From: Clitoria ternatea
Taxonomy: Eukaryota; Streptophyta; Magnoliopsida; Fabales; Fabaceae
DNA: 64,000 nt
NCBI GenBank assembly: GCA_037962975.1
Contig: CM075673.1
Span: 164,010,667-164,074,666 of the forward strand
Reading direction: 5' to 3'
Below the pieces are notes generated by a model, which saw nothing but the letters and a program-made list of their open reading frames with translations, was not told the origin of the DNA and did not search any database. This document shows, one piece after another, positions 11,126-21,760 of the stretch. The position numbers and the translations under genes were made by a program. Within the stretch, counting starts at the first letter, position 1, and each line of letters opens with the position of its first letter.

Positions 11126-14100
11126 TGTAACATCCTATTTTCATCACAAATAGGAAATAGATATTAATATATATTTCTTGAGAAATACTTACTATAAGTT
11201 AGTTTATTATTATCATTTTTTTAAAATTTTGGTATTTATATTTTTATTATTTGTTTTTTTTAATAATAATAATAATAAAATGAAAATATTTTTGAATGAG
11301 AATTTTAAAGTGACTTAATTAGTATTCACTAATTAAGAAAATTATATTAAGAATTTTTAATATCTTTGTTATTCACCATTTTTATTTTATGTTGTTATAT
11401 TTTTATTTTTTTTACATATTTAAGATTTAACTCTTATTAGAATTTTAAAATAAAATTTTGAAGGAATTAGACTATGGTTCTTTTAAACTTTTTGATCTAC
11501 ATAATATTTATGATTTTCTGGAATTTTTTGAAAATTTTGAATTATTTTAATAAAATAATATATTTTAAATAATTTTAAATTCATATAAAGTTGCTTAAAA
11601 TTAAAAATATTTACAAGAATGTAAAGTTAAATTATAAGAAAATTTTCTAAAATCCATTTCAAGTAGACTTATCTAAAAATTATCGGTTTGAGAAAAATCT
11701 TGATTTTTTCTAATCGTTAAAAAATTAGAAACGTATCAATAAATTTTTATTAACAGAAAATTTTAGATTTTTAAAATTTCAGCTTTATATTACTTATTAT
11801 AAAATTAGTGAGGACTGATATAATATCGCTAAATTTCAAAAAGGACTCATTTTGAATATTTAAAATATACCGAGTGAAGGGTTACTATTTGACTTAATAA
11901 TTTTGCCGACAATTACTATGCAAATCACTGTGCATGTATGAAATTTTCAAAAGATGCACAGTAACCTGGAATAAAAAATTCAAAAATGCATAGTACTTTT
12001 ATATTAAAATAATGGAATGCATAGTAAATTTTTTTCCTATAAATACCGAAGGATTTCTTCTTTAGAATTCACAATTTCAGATTAAGTTTTCTTAATATAG
12101 TAGTGCTAGTGAGATAGTGGTGGAAGTGAGAGAGAGAAGAAAAGTTTTTGGAGAGAAGGTTCTGCCAAAATCCTAAGGTAAGAATACTTCTCTTTTATAT
12201 TTTTTGGGTTATTTTTATATCGTTTTTTAGAAATCTGTTATTATACTGGAAATAATATTATTTTAAGTTACTATTCTGCATAGTAAACACTATTTCAATA
12301 GTAAATTACTATTTCAATAGTAAATTACTATTCAAATAGTAAATTACTATTTACTGTTACTATTTACCATTACTATTCACGATTTACTATTTACTGTTAC
12401 TATTCACTGTTACTATTCACGTTTTACTATTTACTGTTACTATTTACGATTTACTATTCACTATTCACTATTCACTATTCAAAATTTACCATTTTTTTAT
12501 TTTAAGTTGTAATCTTAATTTTCATCTTGTAATTATATTAAAATGAAATTGGTATGTTTTAGAACTCGGAGACGAGGCGCGCATGGATTTTCAATAACGA
12601 ATCGGTATACAAGAGGTAAGGGGGAGTGAGATAAAAATATAATATGAAAGACATAAGAATAAAGGGAGGAGTCCCTTACTCCTTTTAAATTTAATAATAT
12701 TATTATAAAGTAATAACTTCTCAACTTAAAATTTATAATAAATTTAATATACTGTGTAACTTATTCTGAAATATCTATACATAGATCTGAATTATTATAA
12801 CTTATACGGACTGAACTAAACCTATGCAAGGACTTGGATTTTTATATCCTATATGGATCGAACTAAACCTATGCAAGGACTTGGAATATTATGACCTGTC
12901 TAGACTGAACTATACCTATGCGAAGACTGGATATATGGACTTATATAGACCTGTGCGAGGAATGGACTATAAGGACTCAAAATCAAATCTACTAATTTAA
13001 ATAACCATTAAAAATTTGAATTATATTTATAAGCGATATTTAGTTGATTTGACTTGATTATAATTAATTATATTTGATTTCGATTAATGATATTGTGATT
13101 TATAATATTAGACTGTGATTAATAATATTCAATTATGATTGATGATATTTGATTGTGATTGATGAGATTACTATACTTGATTATGGTTGATGAATGATTG
13201 ATGATCTTGTGATATGAAGTTTGAGCATATAACAAGCATGACGGAAAGTTAAAACTCAGTAAGAATTTTCTTACCTTACTCTTTAAATTTTTATTCCAAG
13301 AGAAAGTATTTTGTAATTATTTTAGTTTTTTATTTCTTCTTATAAATAATTTTTATTAACTTTATTTTTAATCTCAATAATAAAATCTAGTATTAGAAAG
13401 AAGCTATTTTATGAAAATCAGAGGTTGAGATAATTAATTCTTGAATTAAAGAAAATTTTTATAGTTTTAAGTATTCTTAGTTAATGATTTTAAATTATTT
13501 TCTTTAGAAATTAGAAGTTTAAAGTAAATTATTTTGGTTTTCCCCAACGAAATAACTAAAGAATATTTTGTGGAGATTTCTAAAACTCAATCTAGTTAAG
13601 ATTTAAATTGAGAAAGATTATGTAAATATATGAAGGTTTTTAAGAGAAAGCTTTGAGATATTTAAGGCTTGGAAACTCAATTTTGGTAAGATCTGAATTT
13701 GAAGACTGTACTAAATTATTTCAGTATAACAGAAGTTCAAAGAAGAACTTATGGAAATGTACAGTTTATTGTGATGATTTTGTGAACCTTTATGGTATTT
13801 AATAATTGAGTTTCTAAAAGCCTTAACCAACTAAATATGCGAGTAGTTCATGCATCATGAATCATTAAAGAGAATTGAGATGTGATATTGCCTGGGGACG
13901 GATTATAGAAACCGAGGATACATTAGAGGAGGCTTAATTGCGAGCCTTGGGATGAGAGAGTGTGAAAGGGTGCTTCAGGTGACCTGGGGTCGCTCCCTAG
14001 TGTCGGGTACTTTCACAATAAAAACTTTCTCAGTCTGACTAGTCTCTAAGTGTTTCCACGCCAGTTGAGCTGTTCATATGCCATGAAGGCATTTATGTTA

Positions 14101-14916
14101 TTATTATCCAGAATTTATGAAACAGTGTAAACTCCTGGTTGGCCCAGTGCAAACTAAAACTTTAAGGGCCCACATGCATAAACTGAATGAGACAGTAGCA
14201 TAAGCATTACATAACATTCATGTGATTGTGACATTCTATATGGATGGTTATGAATGAAAATATAAGTGTTATGTATGTGGAAATCCTATATTCATAATTG
14301 ATTGTATATGAGATTATGACTGATATTACTATATTAGTTTGTGAAAACCCTTATGCTTATGTCTTATCTGTAATATATTATATTTTGTTTCTCACTCCTT
14401 CTTGTTTGAATTTTTGTGTCCAAAATATATGTTATATGATATATAGCTAGCAGTCCAAGATGGAAGGATATATAATTACAAGAGGATAAAGTGGTCTCAT
14501 TCTCAATCGATTAGATGAAGAGATATGACAAGAGTAGGATTCAAAACTCGATGGTTCAAGGACTAGGAAATGATTGTTCACATTTGTAGTAGAGGTATAG
14601 TTTAGTTTTATTTTGCCTTATTACAATATCAAGTAGATAATTGTAACAAGGTAAAGGTTAAACTTTGATAAACTCTTTCATTCGGATATAATATTGTAAT
14701 GATTTATCACTTATGATTTCTATAAATTATTTTGTCATTATGGACAAATATTGAAAGACAATTTTTTTTTACTTTCAATATTCAAAGGAAATCAGATGTA
14801 TATACGTCCTTGTATACACGAGATAAAGAGTGATAAATATGTATATCTTTCTAAAAGTTTTTTTTTAAAAGTAAGAAGAATACATATATATCTCGTGTAT
14901 ATAAGGGGGTGTTACA
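11126..14916 (+). repeat. 3' LTR of the LARD-like element
   Basis: It has the same length (3,791 bp) as the 5' LTR and is identical in every stretch I compared, including the TACTATT block, the 'gcaaggacttgg' units and the terminal inverted repeat. It is followed by the ATACG duplication at 14917-14921. Confidence 0.95.
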
Positions 14917-14921
14917 ATACG

Positions 14922-16810
14922 CTTGATAAAATGTCGAGTGCATTGGTGTTGGACGCCGAGTGAATGAAACCGTATGCATCCGATTCGCCACTGGAATGCG
15001 TTGAACGTTTATTTACCGATCGGCAATCAGATGACATTATATGGAAGATGGCTAAGTCCTAGAGCTGGGCACAGGCAGATTCCTTGAGCATGGCACGGAG
15101 GGTGAATATTATTGATATAGAGCTGGGATAAATATGAGGTGAAATCCGATTGGATGAGTAGCTGTTTGTTAAGAGGTTAGGCTTTATAGCCGAGTGAAAT
15201 GGGTAAGAACCCGATTGGAGATGTTTGTGTTTGTTCATATTGAATGGCAGTATGTGTTGATTGATTGATGATATATATATATATATATTTGCATGTTGAG
15301 GATTCTATGAGTAATCCGAGCCAATATCTGTCATTTAATATGTAATGGTCACCCCTACACCATTTTTCAGTGTATGCAGGTCGGTTTGGATGATGTGATG
15401 GTCTTAAACCCGAGTGCTGGGTGTTTATGATAATGGTTGTGTACATAATGTAATGTACCGAGTGTCTTTGATGTATTAAGCCTTGGCCGGCTCATATTAG
15501 CGTTGTATAATGAATACACTTTATATATATATTGAAGTTGGGTTAATGGAAATCCGAGTGCATGTCTGTATATATATAGGCTACATTGAAATCATATACT
15601 TGTATCGGATAACGGGTTTTGTTGAATGAATAATGTCAAGATGATTGAATAACCCGAGTGCATGTTAATATATATATATATATACTTCGAGTGATGGTAT
15701 TATATGCATACCGACTGATTGTGTTGGTGAAGGAAAGTATAAAGATAATAAGTATCCGAGTGTATGCGTACGTGTATATACATATATGTTATGTTGATAA
15801 CATGGTTGTGATTTGGTGGAAGTGTATTGCTGTAGTGGTAGTTGGACTTGGAATTAGAGAATATATATATATAAGTGATTTATGTTGATTTGATGCTTCC
15901 TACTGACTAGGAAATGATGTTGTATGAATGATTAATGTGTAAGCTTGAATGATTACCGAGTGGGAACTGGAGGTGAACCCCGAGTGGGAAATAACTTGAA
16001 TATTCCGAGTGGAACTGAATGAATCTCTTCCGAGGAAAGATCTGTTGTAATGACTTAGATTGAATATATTCTAAGTGTATGAATTATAAATGTATTCCGA
16101 GTGAATATGGGAACCTATTCCGAGTGAATAGGGTAAGGTGTATTCCGAGTGTTTAAGTCTGGAATGAGTCCGAGTGGGACTTAACTTAGCGGGTTCCATG
16201 AGTGGTTAAGTATTTTATATGTCCGAGTGAATTACTTGGGTAATTCCTCTGAGTGTTGAGGAGTTGGATCATTCCGAGTGGAATTGATTTTGTAGGCTAT
16301 TTCTGAGTGATTAATAGTTAAGGGATTATCCAAGTGAGAATAGGCATGAATGCCGAGTGTGTGACCGAGTGAGTATTGGTCGGTAATGATACTAGATGCC
16401 GAGTGGAATACCACTCTGATGATGAGTTGGTTTATGAATGATTAGACCGAGTGATTTATGGCCGAGAGGAAACCTATGTATTCTCTGAGTAATAGAGTTC
16501 AAATACACCGAGTGCTAAATGGTTGATGACTACCGAGTGATTCGGGGTTGAACTATACCGAGTGGCGTTTGGTTGGGTAATAACCCGAGTGAGGGGTTTT
16601 ATGGAATCCGAGTGGGATACCCCTCATTTCCCGAGTGGATCATTATGTTGACTTTGTGAATAGAATTGAGAGACTAAGTTATGGGTTGCCGAGTGAGGCA
16701 ATTATTGGGGTAGTTCCCGAGTGATTGGAATTTCCTTATTCCGAGTGGACTAAGTCATTACCGAGTGAATGGTTGTCTCGAATACCGAGTGGTGGATTAG
16801 CCGAGTGTGG
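14922..16810 (+). repeat. CCGAGTG motif array, right part (in the 3.99-kb solo LTR)
   Basis: Several dozen copies of CCGAGTG, most as TTCCGAGTG(G/A) or TACCGAGTG, spaced mostly 20-50 bp apart and densest at 15950-16810. The flanking bases vary, so this is an interspersed motif and not a classic tandem repeat. No long open frame crosses it that I would call a gene. Confidence 0.85.
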
Positions 16811-16811
16811 C

Positions 16812-16990
16812 TTCTCGCTTCAGCGGGGGAGATCTCGCTCCAGCGAGTATGTTGTTGTTTGGGAAGGCTTTTATGAGGTTTCGCTTATGCGAACGTGTCC
16901 TCGCCCGAGCGAGTTGTGCTGCTTCGCTCAAGCGGACCTGTCCCTCGCTTGAGCGAGTGTGCGTTGCTTTATGGCCTTCGCTTGAGCGCT
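16812..16990 (+). repeat. Cluster of CGCT-NN-AGCG palindromes
   Basis: Seven or eight short palindromes in 180 bp, for example CGCTTCAGCG (16816), CTCGCTCCAGCGAG (16834), TCGCCCGAGCGA (16901), CGCTCAAGCG (16925) and CTCGCTTGAGCGAG (16944). Similar palindromes are typical of legume LTRs, from general knowledge. Open frames across this block are by-products. Confidence 0.8.
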
Positions 16991-17223
16991 GATGATCTTC
17001 CGCTAGGCTTTGTACTCGGTTTTATTCCTTTGCTTTCCTTCCAATTTATATTTCTTTTCCTTGGTTGGCATTTTGCCTTTCTGCCTTGGGCTGCTTGTCT
17101 TCTTGGTTGGTCATTGGACCTAGCTCTCATATCTTCATATATGGGAATGACTTTTAATTATTGATCCAGGCTATTTTTCTAATTAATTTGTGAAAAATTG
17201 ACCCCTATTTTTAGGGTGTTTCA

Positions 17224-17228
17224 GGGAT
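17224..17228 (+). repeat. Target-site duplication GGGAT (right)
   Basis: Pairs with 3191-3195. The outer LTR sequence resumes here. Confidence 0.9.
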
Positions 17229-17820
17229 TGCTGAAGCTTCGGATGGAATCTTGAAGCTGCATTGAGGAAATTATCTTCTGAAGTAAGAGGAGAACAAGCT
17301 GAGAAGTGGATCTACTCTGCTGAATTGACAAATTCATATCCAAATAAAGAATCTCACCAGTGAGGAATCATGGTTGAGGCTTAGGTAACTTCTAGCTTCC
17401 TAACTAATTCAGGCCTAGTAATTAGGTGAATAGTTAGGGTTCAACCCCCAATTTCTCATTAGATTTCTTTGTCACTGAACACCTAAGGGATTAGGGTTTA
17501 ATGCTTAGGAGTTGGTGTTAATTACCTAAGGGATTAGGGATTAACCATCTGTGAATTGTCCTCTTGCATCTGGAGCTTAATTGAACCTCAATTGCATGTT
17601 TCTTGATGAAGTTGTAAGCTGAAGTAATCCTAACCTATCTTCCATTAATCACACTTCATCTTCTATATTGTTTTTGAAAATACAAAAGCATAGAAAGTTT
17701 AAAACAACAAAAACAGAATGAATTCTTTCTGCTTGTGTTGGTTCAGCTTGTGCTAGTCCAAGATTGCAGTAATTACCTCAATCCCTGTGGGACAATCAAA
17801 TATATTACAAATTTAATGAT

Positions 17821-17838
17821 TGGTGCGCTTGCCAAAAG
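17821..17838 (+). other. Primer-binding-like site after the outer LTR
   Basis: TGGTGCGCTTGCCAAAAG recalls the TGGCGCC-GTTGCC primer sites of Athila/Tat elements. It differs at several bases, so the match is tentative. It is cut off six bases later by the solo LTR at 17844. Confidence 0.35.
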
Positions 17839-17843
17839 AAAAT

Positions 17844-18853
17844 TGATCCGGTCCTAACACCGGCCCCCAAGAGCATGACTTTAATGCTTTGCCAGGTCAG
17901 CATTTTGAATAAAGAGAAGTACGCTTCAAATACATTACGATTACTTCTATACGGAGTGCATACCGCCAGGGCAAGTAACTCCGCCAAGGCATGTTACTCC
18001 GCCAAGAAACGTAACTCCGCCAAGGCATGCTACTCCGCCAAGGCATGCTACTCCGCCAAGGCATGCTACTCCGCCAAGGCGCCTTACTCCGTCAAGGCAT
18101 GTTACTCCGCCAAGGAACGTAACTCCGCCAAAATTTGTTACTCCGCCAAGGTGGAAAATATTGAATATCTTATACACATGCATGAAATGTTCCCAATGCA
18201 TATTACTCCGCCAAGCCATAGGCTCAATACTGGCGGAATATTGAATTTCCCATACTGCGTAGCGAGCCCATACTCACAACCCCGGCACGAGATTGACTCT
18301 GTCTTGAGAGGTTAATAATGGGAATCACGCTGTCACGCATAAAGGGGAATAACAATAAAATAATAAAGCATTGACGCTTTCCAGACAAGTGGAGATACCT
18401 ACTACAATAATGGTGCTTGTAAACGGTGCAGGGACCCACCACCTTTTCAGCATTATGCCTGAAAACAAGGAACGGGTCCTACCAATAATGGAGCACCAGT
18501 AACAGGTATATAAACCTCTATCAAAAAGGTACAAGGGATCCCCCAATTCTGAACCTTACACTCTCTTACTTGCATAATTCTCTCAGATTTGCTTTCTAAG
18601 TCTTTAAGTATTCTGAAATACTGACTTGAACGTCGGAGAACGATTGCAGGTACCACCCCCAATCGGGTCAAGACAAAGAAGATCCCGTCAGGCGGACTGC
18701 ACACCGCCTTCGCATATTGCACTCCGCCTCAACATAAAAAGACACTACGTATCTGTACATTTACGCACATTGCTTTGTATCAGATTGACATTTTATGTAC
18801 ATTTTGAATTGTTCAACGAACATACTTCTACACCCCCTGTAAAGAACAGTTCA
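17844..18853 (+). mobile_element. Solo LTR, 1,010 bp (TGATCC...TTCA)
   Basis: It starts TGATCCGGTCC at 17844, ends 'aacagttca' at 18853 and is flanked by AAAAT (17839-17843 and 18854-18858). It shares the 'gaacgtcggagaac' plus 'gcaggtaccaccccc' block with the LTRs at 1-457, 41374 and 61570. There is no internal region, so it is a solo LTR. Compared with its relatives it is longer, mainly because of an 18-bp tandem array at 17963-18150. Confidence 0.92.
17963..18150 (+). repeat. 18-bp tandem repeat (actccgccaaggcatgct)
   Basis: About ten tandem units of 18 bp with small changes (gcatg to gaacg or gcgcc). The array gives open frames on both strands with repetitive products, which I do not consider genes. 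Confidence 0.9.
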
Positions 18854-18904
18854 AAAATAAATCCTCCGAAAGTTATATAACAAGTCAATGGCTCAGGATT
18901 TATG

Positions 18905-19110
18905 CATCATTATGGTGGTGTGGGTGACGACCATGATGGCAGTGGCAGGAATGGTGACAACAATGACGGTGGCTTCGACAAATGTGGCGACAACAATGGT
19001 GACAGTGATGGTTGTTGTGACGATGACGGTGATGGTGATGAGGGGGTGGAGACGTCGGCAACAATAGTTGCGATGGTGGGAATGACGATGGTAGACGGGA
19101 GAATTTAGAT
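18905..19110. repeat. GGT/GAT-rich tract, right part
   Basis: Imperfect trinucleotides (gatggtggc, gacaacaatg, ggtgatggtg), probably the continuation of the tract at 2051-2180 across the retrotransposon nest. It ends in poly-T at about 19112. Confidence 0.7.
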
Positions 19111-19967
19111 TTTTTTTTTCTTTTTAATAGAATTTTAAATTCCTCATTTTTAGTTATATTAAAATTCCCTTAAAAATTTTATAAATTTTAAAATTGCTAG
19201 GATTTTGATATCCAAATAATGTATTTTAATTACTAGTATTTAATTTTTTTTGTTAAAATTAATTCCTCCATTAATTTTCTCCATCCAAATTCAAGATTAA
19301 TGTATATTTAATTATAGATGGATTTAACAATATAAATGGACATAAATTTCCTTTGTAATAATATATTTTTTATAACAAAATCTTATGATATGATTTATCT
19401 ATTTGTTTATATTTAATTTTATCTATATCTTATCTTTTATTCATTGATATTTTATCATCTATAACACTTTATTTACTAATAAAATTTATATGTTATTTCA
19501 ATTTTTCCTAACCAAATTATGCCCCCATGACCTCCGTTTTCGTCCCTAATTCTAAAGTTCAATTTTATTAAATTACAATAATATAAAACTATTTTTAATT
19601 CCTAATTCTGTTCTTCTCAATCACTAATTCCTAACTATTTTCAATACTTATATTCCTTTTACAATACATGTACACATTAGGTAGCGGGTTTTTTTCTACA
19701 ATGCAAAAAAGAAAAGAATACATGTAAAAAAATAGTATTAGTTATAAAATGACAAATATACACTTGATTAATTGCTATACAATTTTGCATGTGTAATCAC
19801 TGAAATGATCGTATAAAATTAAACAATTAGATCTATTAAGAGCAAGTCACGGATAAAATCATGCGACATCTTCTTTTGGTGAATAGAATATAAAATTCAT
19901 TAGATGTGACCTATATGGCAAGTAGCTTACATTGAAAGCTGAGCCCGAGAGAGAAATGCACTAGAGG
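19111..19967. other. AT-rich intergenic DNA, no gene seen
   Basis: No open frame or motif on either strand that I can support. Confidence 0.7.
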
Positions 19968-20123
19968 CCCTTTTGGTTTTTTAGATAGTTCAATTTGACC
20001 AATTTTAAAAATTTTTTATAATTAAATAGATTTTTAATTATTTTGAATATTATAAAAAATTAATATTAATTTTTATATTTTTGTTTCCCCAACTTTATGT
20101 CAAATGGTCCTAGACCAAAAGGG
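19968..20123. mobile_element. Small MITE-like palindromic element, 156 bp
   Basis: Terminal inverted repeats CCCTTTTGGT (19968) and ACCAAAAGGG (ending 20123) enclose AT-rich sequence with no coding capacity. A related core ('tacaattaaataggatttta', 'aaaaatcaatatta') recurs near 25365-25440. Confidence 0.55.
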
Positions 20124-20172
20124 AAGAAGAAAGAAGCCTCCTTAGCTATCAAATGAGTAAGCATTAGGAGTG

Positions 20173-20665
20173 ATTGCTGGTCGGGTTTGAGCAGGTTCGG
20201 TTGATGAATATCTCAACCAATGTTAACCAAAAATAACTTATTTCTAACCAAACCTGACCAAATGACCCTACAATTTGATTGAGTTTCGGTTGAACGATTT
20301 CGGTTAAGTTAAGATAGTTAATTTCAATTTAATCTTGTAATGAATTAAATATTTTTTGTAGTCAAAATTTATTTTTAAACTTTTTTTACACATTTTTCTT
20401 ATCAATCTGATAGAAAAATGATTTAATGTCTATTACATTATCATAGTATGTACTATATATATATATATATCATATAATCATAAGATAAAAGACTTAAAGT
20501 ATAATTAAAATAAAATAAACATATAGATTAAAAGATTTAAAATATAATAGTCCGATCGGGTACGTTTAATTAGATTGATAAACATTCAAAACCGTACCTG
20601 ACTAAACTTAAGCATACTTAACTCGTTCAATCGTTTATCCATCCAAAACCGACCAAACTCATTTT
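20173..20665. mobile_element. Possible non-autonomous DNA transposon, about 490 bp
   Basis: The left edge 'ctggtcgggtttgagcaggt' is imperfectly inverted at the right edge 'ccatccaaaaccgaccaaac'. The interior is AT-rich with several 'accgacc/ggtcggt' fragments. I found no clear target duplication, so the ends are approximate. Confidence 0.35.
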
Positions 20666-21371
20666 TTGCTTCTAAATTTTTTCAATTTACGGTCGGGTAG
20701 ATGATTCTTACTTACCGTAGTAAGCATGTTTCTATCTTCTTTCACCCAGTCTTTTGTCTTCTATTATTGGCATGATTTCCCGAATAACTACGTCACCTGC
20801 AGGATTGGATGGCTTGAAGGGAATCTGCTTCTATCAGAATGGTTAGGTTCATAATATTACTTAGGGCCTAATTGCCCCAGGTATCCTTTATCCTTTGAAG
20901 CTTATTCCTCATCCTTCTTTGTAGTGTAGAACCTTGGCAAAACCTGGTGTTTTCATCCCCGGGTTAGCCAACTCACCCTTTAACTTTAAGCTCAGTAGAT
21001 TTCCTCTTGCCTCCACAGGTCTGAAATCTTTCTTTGAGTTTCCTTTATTTCTTAATTCTTGACAAATGAAGATTTTATGGATAAAACCTTTTTAATTATA
21101 GTTAATATCTTACTATTTTTCAGAATTTCAAAAGAAAAGAAAACATTCACTTTTTCACAAAAATATATTTAAACTATTATTTATAAAGCATAAGGTATAA
21201 CCAACTAACAGTTATTCATAACTGTCAACAAAACCAAATAATCAACTAAACCAAAGATCGTCCCTTGAGCACACGACGGACCAAATACGGGGTCTTTCCT
21301 TCATATCGACCGACGGACGCAGCAATAGGTGCCAAAGACAGTGGTTTCAAGGTTGCAGTGAGGGTAACAAC
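20666..21371. other. Unassigned sequence
   Basis: Bases 20740-21080 are less AT-rich than the surroundings ('ccccgggttagccaactcac' and similar) and may be a gene or organelle relic. I cannot identify it. No usable open frame. Confidence 0.4.
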
Positions 21372-21636
21372 GGTCCGTTTGGTTTCTAGTTGGGTAAGTG
21401 GAAAAATTTAAGGGTTGATATTGATTATTTATACCGTTCGAGAAAGTCAAAACTCCATTTAACTGTAGGATTTATTTTTGAGATTGATCAAACTGGGGTT
21501 TGATCAACCAAGGTTAATATCCAAACGGATCCAACATCTTTTCATTCAACTCCGTTAGGCGCAGTGGGAGAACGGAACGCCACACAAACAGAGTTGGGAT
21601 GACGAAACGCGGTTGCTAACCGTGAACCAAACAACC
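21372..21636. mobile_element. MITE, 265 bp (GGTNNGTTTGGTT ends)
   Basis: Ends GGTCCGTTTGGTTT and AACCAAACAACC are inverted repeats of each other. The interior ('gggttgatattgattattta', 'ccgttcgagaaagtcaaaac') matches the element at 43754-43930. It lies just downstream of the sHSP gene at 21761. Confidence 0.6.
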
Positions 21637-21760
21637 TCTTATTTCTAACTCTTTTTTGGGTGTAAAATACGTAGTTTGATCACTATATATACACTAGTAT
21701 TTAGTTTACTCTTGGTTTATAAGAGGTACTAGAAAGCTAACACAAGGTGATGTTGGGACC

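Larger units (their letters stand above)
4883..14916 (+). mobile_element. Complete LARD-like non-autonomous LTR retrotransposon, 10,034 bp
   Basis: The element has two 3,791-bp LTRs in direct repeat at a constant offset of 6,243 bp, a primer-binding site, a purine-rich tract, and perfect ATACG target duplications. The internal part (8674-11125, 2,452 bp) has no gag, protease, integrase or reverse-transcriptase sequence that I can recognise. Its last bases ('aatttcgaggacgaaatttc', then 'ttttaggggag') match the sequence that closes many Tekay/Del chromovirus interiors, so it is likely a deletion derivative mobilised in trans by such an element. Long LTRs with a non-coding interior are the definition of a LARD. 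Every stretch of the two LTRs that I compared was identical, so the insertion is very recent. Confidence 0.93.
3196..17223 (+). mobile_element. Solo LTR of about 3.99 kb, interrupted by the LARD-like element
   Basis: It starts TGTAACATCCCAG at 3196 and ends AGGGTGTTTCA at 17223, flanked on both sides by GGGAT. Removing the 10,034-bp insert and its 5-bp duplication leaves 3,989 bp. There is no primer-binding site, polypurine tract or coding region, so it is a solo LTR left by LTR-LTR recombination. The TGTAACA...TGTTNCA ends fit Ty3/gypsy chromovirus (Tekay/Del-like) LTRs, an inference from end sequence only. It is rich in the short motif CCGAGTG (4517-4860 and 14922-16810) and, near its 3' end, in CGCT-NN-AGCG palindromes. 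Confidence 0.88.
2181..17843 (+). mobile_element. Outer LTR, split by a later insertion (2181-3195 and 17229-17843)
   Basis: The first half starts TGATAAGTCTTGAAAAGACT and runs to 3195. It holds a TATA-like run at about 3007-3018 followed by CT-rich leader sequence. The second half resumes at 17229 after the GGGAT duplication and ends near 17820 with 'caatccctgtgggacaatca' and a primer-binding-like 'tggtgcgcttgcc' at 17821. Joined, the LTR would be about 1.6 kb. The style (blocks such as 'cctaagggattagggtt', and an ending followed by GGTGCGCTTGCC) suggests an Athila/Tat-like gypsy element, which is inference. I could not find a convincing target-site duplication for it. TTATG at 2176-2180 recurs at 18900-18904, but not after a CA end. 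Confidence 0.5.

Noticed and set aside
17963..18150. CRISPR-like array
   Set aside because: Units are head-to-tail 18-mers without spacers, inside a plant LTR. The hairpin repeats at 49877-50388 were rejected for the same reason: plant LTR context and unequal, AT-rich spacers.
17875..18315. A 146-codon frame with repeated SAKACY units, and its opposite-strand partner with GGVT units
   Set aside because: Both arise from the 18-bp tandem array inside a solo LTR. There is no start context, homology or conservation to support a protein.
2176..18904. TTATG as the target duplication of the outer LTR
   Set aside because: The right copy (18900-18904) does not follow a CA end and the outer element's 3' boundary is not defined, so the match may be chance.
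18902..19108. Gly/Asp-rich frame in the GGT tract (also 51110-51460 and 2012-2212)
   Set aside because: Pure low-complexity translation of trinucleotide tracts, with different residues in each tract.
20740..21080. Possible gene or organelle fragment
   Set aside because: No open frame or motif that I can name, and composition alone is not enough.
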